DNA from: an uncultured Oscillospiraceae bacterium
GTDB taxonomy: Bacteria; Bacillota; Clostridia; Oscillospirales; Oscillospiraceae
DNA length: 59,259 nucleotides
NCBI GenBank assembly: GCA_949935795.1
Contig: CATLFX010000012.1
Coordinates: 1-59,259 of the forward strand
Direction: 5' to 3'
Below, one piece after another: positions 42,269-51,505 of the stretch (its first letter is position 1; every line of letters begins with the position of its first letter). Made by a program: the position numbers and the translations under genes. The notes below the pieces were generated by a model. The model made no database searches and was not told the DNA's origin. It was given only the letters and a program-made list of their open reading frames with translations.

Positions 42269-42892
42269 ATGCTTGCTAATAACGCACTCACCACGCTTGA
42301 CCGGATGAAGCTCATGCTGAGTCTTGATGATGAAATGGACGAGAAGACCAAGACCACCATCGAGTTGCTTATCAACAAGGCGTCGTCCTGGATAGAGCGT
42401 CAGGTCGGCCGGCACCTGGGCAAGAACACATACCGCCAGTGGTATGACGCAGATGGTCGGCAGGAGCTGGTCCTGCTGGAGTACCCCATCGTCAGCGTGA
42501 AGTATGTCAAGGAGGCTGGCAAGGTCGTGGACCCTGCGCTCTATGACTACGGACAGACGGCGAACATCGGAGTCATCTACCGGGACGATGGCTGGCTGAG
42601 GGATGGCTACCGGCGGGGCCTCGCCCACGACATCATTGAGACTAAGCGGAACATCGAGGTCCGGTACACGGCTGGCTACGTTCTTCCGAAGGATGCCACC
42701 GACAAGGACCCGCAGACTCTCCCGTCCGACCTGGAGGGGCTCGTCTGGGACATGGTGGCCCAGGCGTATGCGCTCATGCAGAACGGTGCCAATGGCTTGA
42801 AGTCCTTCTCCATCTCTGACGTGCGGTGGGACTTTGACAAGGGCACACACTCCTCCTGGATGCAGCTCATCAACCTGTACCGGAGGTACTGA
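42269..42892 (+). CDS. Head-tail connector (gp6-like adaptor)
   Basis: 207 aa. The start LDRMKLMLSLDDEMDEKTKTT and the following helical region LLINKASSWIERQVGRHLGK are typical of HK97 gp6/SPP1 gp15-like adaptor proteins that ring the portal. The middle (LLEYPIVSVKYVKEAGKVVD) is a beta insertion. AGGAGG precedes the ATG. Confidence 0.8.
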   Translation: MLANNALTTLDRMKLMLSLDDEMDEKTKTTIELLINKASSWIERQVGRHLGKNTYRQWYDADGRQELVLLEYPIVSVKYVKEAGKVVDPALYDYGQTANIGVIYRDDGWLRDGYRRGLAHDIIETKRNIEVRYTAGYVLPKDATDKDPQTLPSDLEGLVWDMVAQAYALMQNGANGLKSFSISDVRWDFDKGTHSSWMQLINLYRRY

Positions 42893-42893
42893 C

Positions 42894-43523
42894 ATGGATG
42901 GTATCGAGAAAATCCTGGTGGACTTCAACCGGCTGAAAGCTGCCTGCGCTGAAATGGAGCAGAAGAAGATACTGGTCGGCATTACCGGCGGAGGCGCTGG
43001 CTCTGATGTTATGGCTATCGCACACGCCCACGAGTACGGGGCAACCATCAAGCCGAAGAAGGGGAAGTACCTCGCCATCCCACTGACCAAAGAGGCGGAG
43101 GAGGCGGGCTCTCCCAGGGCCTTCAATAACCTGCGCTTTGTCAACGCAAAGAGCGGCAACCTCCTCATGGTCCGGGACAAGAAGAAGGGCAGAGGCAAGA
43201 CCGAGAGCGAGGCCCTGTTCCTGCTGGTGAAAAGCATAACGCTCCCTGAGCGTTCCTTTATCCGGGCCAGCTTCGACGCCAATCAGGAGAAGCTCGGAGA
43301 CATCGTGACTGGAGCCGTGGAAAAGGTCCTGAACGGGACCATGACCCCCTCTGCCGCCGCCGAGTCCATCGGGGCGCAGTCAGCCCAGCTTGTGCAGAAC
43401 TTCATCGACGAGAACCGAGTCAAGCCTGAGTCCGACTTCACGCACAAGACCCAGCATACCACGCTCTATGAGAGTGGTACGCACATTCGGGACCGTATCG
43501 CTTACGAGGTGGTGATTGAATGA
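42894..43523 (+). CDS. Neck / virion morphogenesis protein
   Basis: 209 aa from ATG 42894, with GGAGGT 6 nt upstream. The segment AIAHAHEYGATIKPKKGKYLAIPL followed by PERSFIRASFDANQEKL resembles gpG-like or HK97 gp10-like head-tail completion proteins (quoted segments are separate). It probably forms part of the neck between connector and tail. Confidence 0.7.
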   Translation: MDGIEKILVDFNRLKAACAEMEQKKILVGITGGGAGSDVMAIAHAHEYGATIKPKKGKYLAIPLTKEAEEAGSPRAFNNLRFVNAKSGNLLMVRDKKKGRGKTESEALFLLVKSITLPERSFIRASFDANQEKLGDIVTGAVEKVLNGTMTPSAAAESIGAQSAQLVQNFIDENRVKPESDFTHKTQHTTLYESGTHIRDRIAYEVVIE

Positions 43524-43879
43524 ACTTCGCTGCTACACCCAGGCTCCCGCGAGCCCTGCTGCATGACATAAAGGTCTACGAGCATGTCTTTGAGCGGGAC
43601 GCCGCAAACGGCGGGCAATCTAAGAGGGTGGAGAAGGCAGTCAAGACCTTCAAAGGTGTCGTCCTGCCGCTGTCCAACAAAGACCTGGAGTATTTGCCGG
43701 AGGGAAGTTATACCGAAAACTCGCAGAAGCTCTATACCGACGACCGGGTGGAGATTAAGCCGAACCAAATCATAGAGGACACCTTCGACGGCCAGCGGTA
43801 CACGGTGAAGACGGAGCTGAATCACAATAGCATCCACCCGATGGTCCGCTACATCGTGGAAGGGGTGTCGAAGAAATGA
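43520..43879 (+). CDS. Head closure-like protein
   Basis: 119 aa, overlapping its neighbours by 4 nt on each side. A small beta-barrel is suggested (TFKGVVLPLSNKDLEYLPEG, DDRVEIKPNQII, YTVKTEL). Position and size match head-closure/stopper proteins of contractile-tailed phages; the assignment rests mainly on order. Confidence 0.6.
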   Translation: MNFAATPRLPRALLHDIKVYEHVFERDAANGGQSKRVEKAVKTFKGVVLPLSNKDLEYLPEGSYTENSQKLYTDDRVEIKPNQIIEDTFDGQRYTVKTELNHNSIHPMVRYIVEGVSKK

Positions 43880-44403
43880 CGTTCACCGAGGTCCGCAACC
43901 TGCTGGTGAGCGGCCTGGAGCACCATATCGGGCACCCGGTTGTCCCGTCTGGGCAGACAGCGGATATGCCGGACTTCCCATACGGCTATTACAGCATCAT
44001 CGTGCCACGGGCGTCCAGCCATGCCTTCGGTCTGAAGGGAATCGTGGAGACCGATGATGGGACCGTCCTTCGGCGCTCTGAGCCGGTGAAGGCCACCGCA
44101 TCGTTCACCTTTTGCAGTCAAGACCGGCAGACTGAGGACGGCTACATCTACGGCGATGATGAGGCGCTGGCCCTGGCGGAGAAGGCCCACGGCTTTTTCC
44201 TGCTGGACGGCCACTGCATCCGGGCGGACGGTGAGGACATCGTGGTCAACACAGTTGGCCCGGTAGGAGGCCGCAGTGGGTTCGTCGTGGAGAACACCGT
44301 GCGCCGGTACGGGTTCGATGTCAAACTGTCCTATGTACGGTCGGACGATATGCCGGCCACCACCATAGCAAAAGCGACCCCGATAGGGGACGCTCACTTG
44401 TAA
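43876..44403 (+). CDS. Tail terminator-like neck protein
   Basis: 175 aa. The start MTFTEVRNLLVSGLEHHIGHPVV and the strand-rich middle resemble the LIC_12616/tail-terminator group (gpU-like) placed just before the sheath in many myoviruses. It would cap the tail tube and join it to the head. Overlaps the previous gene by 4 nt. Confidence 0.65.
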   Translation: MTFTEVRNLLVSGLEHHIGHPVVPSGQTADMPDFPYGYYSIIVPRASSHAFGLKGIVETDDGTVLRRSEPVKATASFTFCSQDRQTEDGYIYGDDEALALAEKAHGFFLLDGHCIRADGEDIVVNTVGPVGGRSGFVVENTVRRYGFDVKLSYVRSDDMPATTIAKATPIGDAHL

Positions 44404-44420
44404 GAAGGAGGAAACGCCAC

Positions 44421-45911
44421 ATGGCAAAAGACGTAATTGTCGTTGTGCAGCGTGATGCGCTGCCTAAGCCGAAAGAAAGCCTTGACATCCTTCTCGTGTC
44501 CACCACCGGGGCCCAGCCGGTCAAGGTGTACCGGGACATTGAGAGCGTCAAGGAAGTCTTCGGCGAAAACGGGTCCACCCCCAACTCCAAGGTCGTCCGC
44601 AAGGCGACCACGCTTCTGAACCAGGGCAAGACCACCCTGGCGGAGACCCTGGTGAGCAAGTTCAAAATCGTCGGGTTCGAGCCGCCCAGCGGGTCCGCCG
44701 CACTCCCGGCGAAGTTCACGGTTGATTTTACCGCCTCGACCATCACTGAGCCCATCGCCACCGGGACGGACATCTGGATGAAGGCTGGCGGGGATGACAA
44801 TGCCGTGGTGAAGGCCACCGCCACGGCGGATGTCGGAAGCCCTGCGGAGCTTGCCGAGCTGTTCGAGGGCACCAGCTTCACCAAGGGTGGCAAGACCTAT
44901 ACCGCCACCGCTGAGAGCGGGGTGGTCACTTACACTGCCTCCGAGCCCGGTTCGGCTGACTCCATTCCCGAGCGTGTCAATCTCTACGGCGATGAGATTA
45001 TGACCGAGGCGCTGCCCTACGAGCCGGAGGTCGAGTTCAAGAACGGTGTGGATGCCGTGACCGCCGCCGACGCCCTCGTGAACGCCATCAAGAAGTTCCA
45101 GCAGGACGAGGACAACGACTGGTACTACCTGATGACCGACAAGGACGATGACGACTATGTGAAGGCCCTGGCGAAGTTTGCCGAGGCCAGCGAGCCCACC
45201 GAGGCGGAGCTGGGGGCCGGGGTGGAGGACCACCGGAAGTTCTACATGGGGCAGACCACCAACAAGGACTTCGCCTGCCTCACCGCCCGCGCCGCCGTCA
45301 TCTATACCGACCCTGAGTTCATCGACGAGGAGCCGGATGCTTCCTACACTGGCAACGTCGGCCCCTTCTACCCGAAAAATGTCACCTGGAAGTTCAAGCG
45401 CCCACAGGACGGCAACGCCCCTGCGAGCGCCGGTATCAAGCTCATCACCCTGCCCAAGCTGAAGGAGAGCGAGCGTGATGCCCTGTCTGAGAACCACGTC
45501 AACTACCTGACGGAGGAGTACAAGCGCCAGTACGTCAAGGAGGGCGTCTGCCTCAACGGTGAGTTCATCGACGTGGTGCTGGGCGGCGACTGGATTGCCA
45601 AGAGGATGCGCGACCTCCTCTATGACATCCTGCTGGAAAATGCCAATGTCGATTACACGGACCAGGGCTTTGCCCTCGTTGCCACGGCGGTGTCTCAGGC
45701 GCTGGCTGAGGCCGCTGATGCGGCCCACAACATCATCGCTCGTGACCAGGAGAGCAAGGCCGGCATCTTCACCGTGGTCATTCCGAAGTATGCGGACAGC
45801 ACGGATGAGCAGCGCAGGAACCGGGTCATGCCTGACATCACTTGGGAGGCCCTGCTGAGTGGCGCTGTGCATCAGGTCAAGACCAAGGGTGCCCTTCGCG
45901 TCACTCTGTAA
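44421..45911 (+). CDS. Contractile tail sheath protein
   Basis: 496 aa, DUF3383-like sheath. The start VIVVVQRDALPKPKESL and DILLVSTTG, the middle DWYYLMTDKDDDDYVKALAKF, and the C-terminal FTVVIPKYADSTDEQRRNR with MPDITWEALLSGAVHQV fit the family. Beta-rich insertions at about 90-180 are solvent-exposed domains. Its presence shows the phage has a contractile (myovirus) tail. AGAAGGAGG precedes the ATG. Confidence 0.9.
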   Translation: MAKDVIVVVQRDALPKPKESLDILLVSTTGAQPVKVYRDIESVKEVFGENGSTPNSKVVRKATTLLNQGKTTLAETLVSKFKIVGFEPPSGSAALPAKFTVDFTASTITEPIATGTDIWMKAGGDDNAVVKATATADVGSPAELAELFEGTSFTKGGKTYTATAESGVVTYTASEPGSADSIPERVNLYGDEIMTEALPYEPEVEFKNGVDAVTAADALVNAIKKFQQDEDNDWYYLMTDKDDDDYVKALAKFAEASEPTEAELGAGVEDHRKFYMGQTTNKDFACLTARAAVIYTDPEFIDEEPDASYTGNVGPFYPKNVTWKFKRPQDGNAPASAGIKLITLPKLKESERDALSENHVNYLTEEYKRQYVKEGVCLNGEFIDVVLGGDWIAKRMRDLLYDILLENANVDYTDQGFALVATAVSQALAEAADAAHNIIARDQESKAGIFTVVIPKYADSTDEQRRNRVMPDITWEALLSGAVHQVKTKGALRVTL

Positions 45912-45924
45912 TGGGAGGTAAATT

Positions 45925-46326
45925 ATGGGAACTCTTTTGAGAAACTACGACCCTGAGAAGGTAAGCGTTATCTTCAACAACCGGGGGCTCCGTATGTTCG
46001 GCGACGACATCTTCAAGCTGGCCCGCGCTGGGGACAATGTGTCGCTGAAGGTGGGGGTGCAGGGTGACGGCACCTTCGTCGAGAACGCGGATAAGTCCGC
46101 CACCCTGACCATCACGCTCCAGCAGCAGTCCCCGGACCTGCCGTACCTCGAAAACTGCGCGGAGCGGAGGACTATGGGCCCTCTGGCCTTGACGGACGCC
46201 AACGACGACGGGCGGAACATCTTCGCCCTGAACTGTCGGGTGCAGAAGCTGCCTGACCGTGGGCGGGGGAAGGATGCGGCGGACGTTCAGTTCGTCTTCA
46301 TCATCCCCCGGCTGGAGCTCAACTAA
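45925..46326 (+). CDS. Tail tube protein
   Basis: 133 aa, DUF3277-like tube protein. FNNRGLRMFGDDIFKLARAGDN, the variable middle, then LTITLQQQSPDLPYLENC and FIIPRLELN are typical. It stacks inside the sheath. GGGAGGT precedes the ATG. The gene directly follows the sheath, the usual order. Confidence 0.85.
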   Translation: MGTLLRNYDPEKVSVIFNNRGLRMFGDDIFKLARAGDNVSLKVGVQGDGTFVENADKSATLTITLQQQSPDLPYLENCAERRTMGPLALTDANDDGRNIFALNCRVQKLPDRGRGKDAADVQFVFIIPRLELN

Positions 46327-46346
46327 ATCCCCGGAACGCAAGGAAG

Positions 46347-46384
46347 CGGGGAAGGGGCGGGGCGGGGGCTCCGCCCCTTCCCCG
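46347..46384 (+). terminator. GC-rich hairpin after the tube gene
   Basis: A perfect 14-bp stem (46347-46360 with 46371-46384) has a 10-nt loop. No T-run follows (TAAATAAAAATT instead), so it may be a processing or mRNA-stability element that raises sheath/tube levels relative to downstream genes, rather than a full terminator. Confidence 0.6.
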
Positions 46385-46431
46385 GTAAATAAAAATTGAG
46401 TATGCGCCAATAGCGCAAGGAGGAAATTACC

Positions 46432-46740
46432 ATGACAAGAACAAAGACTGTTAACGTGAACGGTGTGGACTTCCAGCTTCAAAGCGTGACCTTTTCCTGG
46501 TACTCCAACCTGACCGACCTGTTCATCAATCCCTCCAGCGGGCGGAAGAATACGGCCAAGTACGCCGATGCTCTGTTCAAGGGCTGCGTGACCGCCCCGG
46601 CCGAGGTCGCCAAGCGTGGCCTTGCCTACTTCGACGAGCAGGAGGACATCTCTACGCCGAGCCAGCTCGTGCGCGAGATTGAGAACTTTCTTGCGGAGAG
46701 AACTAAGCCCGGAAAGGGCGAGGAAAAGAGCGCAACGTAA
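46432..46740 (+). CDS. Tail assembly chaperone, short form (XkdN/gpG-like)
   Basis: 102 aa. It starts MTRTKTVNVNGVDFQLQSVTFSW in two parts and contains YADALFKGCV...STPSQLVREIENFL, like XkdN-type chaperones. The last codons are AAG GGC GAG GAA AAG. Tail chaperones are normally made in two lengths by ribosomal frameshifting near this end, and a second frame continues to 46882. It coats the tape measure during tube assembly. Confidence 0.8.
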   Translation: MTRTKTVNVNGVDFQLQSVTFSWYSNLTDLFINPSSGRKNTAKYADALFKGCVTAPAEVAKRGLAYFDEQEDISTPSQLVREIENFLAERTKPGKGEEKSAT

Positions 46741-46882
46741 GGAGCGTTTCTGGCGCATGGTGTTCTGCATGAGCGGCATCAGCTATACGGAGCTCAATGC
46801 CATGGACCTGTATGACTTCGCTGAGGCGGAGCAGGCCCGCCTGCTGTGGCAGGACGTGTGGAACAAAAAACCAAGCGAGTGA
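46741..46882 (+). CDS. Tail assembly chaperone, frameshift extension (gpT-like)
   Basis: The frame shifted by +1 or -2 relative to the short form stays open from before the short-form stop to 46882. It encodes ERFWRMVFCMSGISYTEL, then LYDFAEAEQARLLWQDVW. The family-like segment starts at ERFW, upstream of the first available ATG (46757), so a fusion by frameshift explains it better than an independent start. No strong ribosome binding site fits that ATG. A -2 slip on AAAAG (46724-46728) or near AAAGGGCGA would work. Confidence 0.6.
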
Positions 46883-46902
46883 CCGGAGAGGGGGGATGAC
46901 TT

Positions 46903-49900
46903 GTGGATGAGGCCCGCAGCTTGACATATAGCATCAACGTCAAGGCGATTGTTTCCCAGGCCGAGGAAGATATACGAAACTTCGTCGGCAGTCTTGGAAG
47001 GCTGCGGGATGAAGCGGCCAGAGACATCGACATCAGCGCCGACACCGAACAGGCTTCTGACAGTATTCGGGACCTGACCTCGGACATCGGCTCCCTTCGT
47101 TCCGATGCGGAGGACGCCGACATAATCGTTGACGCTGATACCTCCCAGGCTGAGGAGAGCATCCGGGGCCTGACCGGGGACCTAGGGAACCTGGACAGCG
47201 CAGACGTAGACATCAGCGCCGACACGACGGAGGCGAGGCGAGACGTTCGGGACCTTGCTGGTGACATCGGGAACCTCGGTGAAAATACCGGGGACATCGA
47301 CATTGATGTTGATACGGCTGGAGCAAGCAGGAACATCCGGGACCTGACCAGAGATGTCGGACGCCTGGAGACCGGAGCAGGCAGCGTCGGGTCCGCTTTC
47401 CGCAAGTCGTTCCTCGCCGGTATTGACAGCGGGCAGAGCTTCGGCTCGTCCCTTCGTTCCGGGGTGGGTGGAGCATTTGACTTCGCCAAGGGTAAGGCAG
47501 AGGACTTCAAGGACAATGTGGTCCAGGGAGCGGAGAAAATCAAGAATGGCTTCACCCACCCAATCGACACGATAAAGAATGGCCTGGGAAATGCAATCCA
47601 GGGCGTGAAGGGCAAATTCGTGGATATGGCCCGAGGCGCTGAGGAAGCAGCGGACGGAGCCGATGAGGTCGGCGACGCCGCAGACAAGGCTGGGAATGAG
47701 GTCAAAGACCTCGGAGATGCCGCTGAATCGTCCGGCGGGAAGCTGGGCAAGTTTAGCGGTGTAGCAAAAGGACTGGTGGCGGCGCTTGGCGCCGCCACTA
47801 TTGCTGTCGGGGCGTTCGCCGGGGCGTCGGTCAACACAGGCATGGAGTTCGATGGCTCTATGTCCCAGGTTGCCGCCACCATGGGCTACACGGTCGAGGA
47901 GCTGAATACCGCAGGCTCTGAAGCGGCCGAGACCTACAGCGAGCTACGAGCCTTTGCGATGGAGATGGGGGCCACCACCTCCTTCTCTGCGTCGCAATCG
48001 GCTGACGCCCTGAATTACATGGCACTGGCTGGCTATGATGCTGAGACATCCATGGCTATGTTGCCGAACGTCCTGAACCTCGCCGCTGCTGGAGGCATGG
48101 AACTCGCCACGGCATCCGACATGGTGACGGATGCACAGAGCGCCCTGGGCCTGACGATGGGCGAGACCACCGCCATGGTGGACATGATGGCGAAGGCGTC
48201 GAGCAAGTCCAACACTAGCGTGGCCCAGCTCGGCGAAGCCATCCTCACGGTCGGCGGTACTGCGAAGAACCTCGCCGGCGGTACGAACGAACTGAGCACG
48301 GCCCTGGGCATCCTGGCAGACAACGGTGTGAAGGGTGCTGAGGGCGGTACTGCGCTCCGCAATATTATCCTATCCCTGTCCTCCCCGACGGATAAAGCGG
48401 CGAAGGCCCTGGCTTCGATGGGCGTTGAGGTGTTCGATGCAGCGGGCAATATGCGTCCCCTGAACGAGACATTCGAGGACATGAACGCCGCCCTGGGCAC
48501 CATGACGCAGGAGCAGCAGACGCAGGCCCTGCGGAACATCTTCAACAAGACGGACCTGAAATCGGTCAACGCCTTGCTCGCCAACACCGTGTCCGGCCTT
48601 GGCGATATAGGGGCCGCGCTGGAGTCGTCCGGCGTGGACTGGTCCAAGTATAAGGACAAGGCGTGGGCGTCGGCAGAGGGGATGTCTGAGGGCCTCATCG
48701 AAGACATCAAGCACAACATGGGCGAGCTGGGGACCAGCGCCGAGGAGCTCCAAGAGTACCTCCAATTCGAGTACGACCTGGACGCCGAGGACGCTATGGC
48801 GGTCGTCAAGTCCATGGGAAGCCGGTGGGATGAGCTGTCCGGCTACATCGCTGATGCCGAAGGCGCCGCTGCTGGCATGGCGGAGACCCAGCTCGACAAT
48901 CTGGCCGGCGACATCACAAAATTCGGCTCTGCCCTAGAAGGGGCTCAGATAGTCCTCTCAGACGCTTTGACGCCGACCCTACGGGAGTTCACCCAATTCG
49001 GTACGGAAGCAATCTCGACACTCTCTGAGGCTTTTCAGGAGGGTGGACTGAACGGCGCGATGAGTGCGCTCGGCACGGTCCTGAGCGACGGCCTCTCAAT
49101 GCTGGTCGATATGCTGCCAACCCTGGTCGATGCCGGGATGCAGTTACTCGGTGCGCTCGGCCAAGGCATCCTGAGCAACCTGCCGGTTCTGATAGGGGCT
49201 GCGGCTCAAATCATCGTGACCCTGGCCTCGGGAATCGGTTCGGCCCTGCCGGAGCTCATACCGTCTGTGGTCGAGACCATCTTCCTGGTCGCCGGGACTC
49301 TGCTCGACAATATGCCCCTTATCCTGGACGCCGGTATGCAGATACTAAGCGGGCTCTCCGAGGGCATCCTGAGCGCCCTGCCAATTTTGGTAGAGCAATT
49401 ACCCGAAATTATACTCCAAATCGTTGGTTTTCTGTCCGAAAATTTGCCGACAATCCTGGAGCAAGGGTCGCAGATGCTTCTCTCCCTGGGCATGGGAATC
49501 ATAGGGGCGCTGCCACAGCTTGTTTCGCAGCTCCCGTCCATAATTTCGTCCATAGTGAGCTTTTTCACCGAGAATTTGCCGCTAATTGTTGAAACTGGCA
49601 TCAATTTGATTGTTCAGCTCGGCGTGGGGTTGATTCAGGCTATACCTCAGCTCGTCGCCCAACTGCCCCAGATTATAGCGGCTATCGTTGGCGGATTTGC
49701 CGAACTCCCAGGCATGATGCTCGACATCGGCAAAAATGTGGTCGAGGGCATCTGGAACGGCATTTCTCAGATGGGCTCCTGGATAAAGGACAAGGTGACC
49801 GGCTTCTTCGGCGGCATAGTCGATGGCGTGAAGGGTCTGCTGGGCATCCACAGCCCGTCCACCGTGTTTGCCGGCATTGGCGACAACATGGCGCAAGGCG

Positions 49901-50520
49901 TTGGTGTTGGCTTCGGCCAGAGCATGAAGACGGTCTCCGAGGACATCCAGAACGCCATGCCGACGGACCTCGATGTGCCGGCGCCGAACGTGGGCACCCC
50001 GGTCATCCCAGACCCGGACCTGCCGGAGACCAATGCGCTGACCTACGATGTAAAGACCAATGCGGTGGACTTCGGGCCCAAGAATGGCAACGGCTCGCTG
50101 CCTGAGTCCATGGACTACTCGGTCAACCCCGTGGCCGGGGACCTGAATCTGCCGGAGGTCTCCGACATCTCCTACGGTGTCCGCCCTGTGGTCGAAGGTA
50201 TCAACCCGCCGTCGGTGGATGACGTGCTTTATGCCGTCAACCCTGTCGTGGGCGACTTTGACCCGCCGGACCTGACCACCAACTCCGAGGTGCGCGGCTT
50301 CGCTCCTGCCTCTAATGATGAGGGCGGCGGCACCACCGGCGGAGCAGGGACGCCCCCGGCCTTCTCCCCGTTCATTCAGATTGAGGTGAAGGGCAACATG
50401 GATGAGGAGACGGCTGAGGACCTGAAAGCGAAGCTCCACGACACCGTGATGGAGCTCTATGAGGAGTTCCGCAATCAGGAAATGGAGCACATGGCTCTGA
50501 AAGAGCAATATTCGTTCTAA
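46903..50520 (+). CDS. Tail tape measure protein
   Basis: 1205 aa from GTG 46903. Residues 41-158 hold four repeats of about 35 aa (pattern DIDISADT...IRDLT-DIG-L). A TP901-like core follows (about 290-620: MEFDGSMSQVAATMGYTVEEL, ALNYMALAGYDAETSMAML). A long hydrophobic repeat region (about 720-950) has recurring ALPQLVSQLP / ENLPLIVETG units. The end (about 1025-1140) is Pro-rich with YAVNPVVGDFDPP-type repeats. Its length sets tail length. It follows the chaperone as usual. Confidence 0.93.
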   Translation: MDEARSLTYSINVKAIVSQAEEDIRNFVGSLGRLRDEAARDIDISADTEQASDSIRDLTSDIGSLRSDAEDADIIVDADTSQAEESIRGLTGDLGNLDSADVDISADTTEARRDVRDLAGDIGNLGENTGDIDIDVDTAGASRNIRDLTRDVGRLETGAGSVGSAFRKSFLAGIDSGQSFGSSLRSGVGGAFDFAKGKAEDFKDNVVQGAEKIKNGFTHPIDTIKNGLGNAIQGVKGKFVDMARGAEEAADGADEVGDAADKAGNEVKDLGDAAESSGGKLGKFSGVAKGLVAALGAATIAVGAFAGASVNTGMEFDGSMSQVAATMGYTVEELNTAGSEAAETYSELRAFAMEMGATTSFSASQSADALNYMALAGYDAETSMAMLPNVLNLAAAGGMELATASDMVTDAQSALGLTMGETTAMVDMMAKASSKSNTSVAQLGEAILTVGGTAKNLAGGTNELSTALGILADNGVKGAEGGTALRNIILSLSSPTDKAAKALASMGVEVFDAAGNMRPLNETFEDMNAALGTMTQEQQTQALRNIFNKTDLKSVNALLANTVSGLGDIGAALESSGVDWSKYKDKAWASAEGMSEGLIEDIKHNMGELGTSAEELQEYLQFEYDLDAEDAMAVVKSMGSRWDELSGYIADAEGAAAGMAETQLDNLAGDITKFGSALEGAQIVLSDALTPTLREFTQFGTEAISTLSEAFQEGGLNGAMSALGTVLSDGLSMLVDMLPTLVDAGMQLLGALGQGILSNLPVLIGAAAQIIVTLASGIGSALPELIPSVVETIFLVAGTLLDNMPLILDAGMQILSGLSEGILSALPILVEQLPEIILQIVGFLSENLPTILEQGSQMLLSLGMGIIGALPQLVSQLPSIISSIVSFFTENLPLIVETGINLIVQLGVGLIQAIPQLVAQLPQIIAAIVGGFAELPGMMLDIGKNVVEGIWNGISQMGSWIKDKVTGFFGGIVDGVKGLLGIHSPSTVFAGIGDNMAQGVGVGFGQSMKTVSEDIQNAMPTDLDVPAPNVGTPVIPDPDLPETNALTYDVKTNAVDFGPKNGNGSLPESMDYSVNPVAGDLNLPEVSDISYGVRPVVEGINPPSVDDVLYAVNPVVGDFDPPDLTTNSEVRGFAPASNDEGGGTTGGAGTPPAFSPFIQIEVKGNMDEETAEDLKAKLHDTVMELYEEFRNQEMEHMALKEQYSF

Positions 50521-50535
50521 TCTGGAGGTGCTGAG

Positions 50536-51129
50536 ATGGCCTATACGCTTACCGGACGCAGGGGCGGCACGATTAGGTTCGTGCCGCTCCAGAACGGCGT
50601 TGTAGAGAAGGAGAGCGAGAGTTACAGCAGCTCCGTGACCTCGAACCCGATTGAGAACGGCTCCGACATCAACGACCATGTGAACAATGATGCCGGGACC
50701 TTCTCTATATCGGGGACCATCATCGGCGGAGACGGCGCTATCAACGCCCTCAAAGCCATGCGGGACTCCCGAGACATTATGACCTACATCGGGGCGTCCA
50801 GAGTGACGAACCTTGTTTTCACATCGCTGAAGTTTGAGCGGTCGTCCAAGAACATGACCGGGGCCTCGTTCTCTGCCACGTTCAAGAGAATCCAGACGAC
50901 CGCCCCTGAGTACGTCCCGATGGGTGAGTCTCTCCCGATGACCAGCCAGGACGTGGGCGGGAGCGATGACCCGCAGCTCGCAAAGACGGCCAACGCCGGC
51001 CTGACCACGGTGGCCTTGCAGTCGGTGAGCTCTGAGAGTTCCCGGCGGCATGAGGACGCCTACACCCAGCCGAGCAGCGGGGCCCCGTTGACACGGCTGA
51101 CGGGGGGCTACAACGGCTTATCTGCGTAG
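50536..51129 (+). CDS. Baseplate protein with Dit-like N-terminal domain
   Basis: 197 aa. GGTIRFVPLQNGVVEKESES, SNPIENGSDINDHV and FSISGTIIGGDGAINALKAM match the Dit-like phage tail domain found after tape measure genes in contractile systems. It probably initiates the tube on the baseplate. GGAGG precedes the ATG. Confidence 0.75.
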   Translation: MAYTLTGRRGGTIRFVPLQNGVVEKESESYSSSVTSNPIENGSDINDHVNNDAGTFSISGTIIGGDGAINALKAMRDSRDIMTYIGASRVTNLVFTSLKFERSSKNMTGASFSATFKRIQTTAPEYVPMGESLPMTSQDVGGSDDPQLAKTANAGLTTVALQSVSSESSRRHEDAYTQPSSGAPLTRLTGGYNGLSA

Positions 51130-51147
51130 GAGGAGGCGGAAAAGAGT

Positions 51148-51504
51148 ATGGCCCTGCAACTGATTGACCTTAACGCCGATGTCAAATACATCTCCGTTGA
51201 TGTTTCCCGCGTCCCCTATGCCTTTACCATCAAGCTGACCGACAAAACCTTCACTTTTACCATCAAATACAACGATATTGGGAAGTTTTTCACCGTTGAC
51301 TTGGTGGATGTGAACGGAAATGTCCTCGCTTTCGGAGAGGTCGTCCGGTATGGACGGCCCCTTTTCAACGTGGTGGAGGATGAGCGGTTCCCCATCCCGG
51401 TCATAATCCCGTGCTGCATCACCAGTGATGACACCTCAGAGGTGACGTGGGACAATTTCGGCCGGGACGTGAAGCTGTATCTTTACGATAGGAGGACGGA
51501 GTGA
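51148..51504 (+). CDS. Baseplate plug-like protein
   Basis: 118 aa, all-beta. It has YISVDVSRVPYAFTIKLTDK, FTFTIKYNDIGKFFTVDLVD and a C-terminal YLYDRRTE. This resembles the small plug proteins (Pam3 gp18-like) located between the Dit-like and hub genes. The assignment rests on size, composition and order. Confidence 0.6.
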   Translation: MALQLIDLNADVKYISVDVSRVPYAFTIKLTDKTFTFTIKYNDIGKFFTVDLVDVNGNVLAFGEVVRYGRPLFNVVEDERFPIPVIIPCCITSDDTSEVTWDNFGRDVKLYLYDRRTE

Positions 51505-51505
51505 C

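Noticed and set aside
46331..46384. True late terminator after the tube gene
   Set aside because: The stem is strong but no T-run follows and the co-directional tail genes need read-through, so I list it only as a processing-type hairpin.
49582..51051. Antisense open frame (489 codons) under the tape measure end
   Set aside because: His/Arg/Val-rich shadow with no start signals; the + strand tape measure and Dit-like genes account for the DNA.
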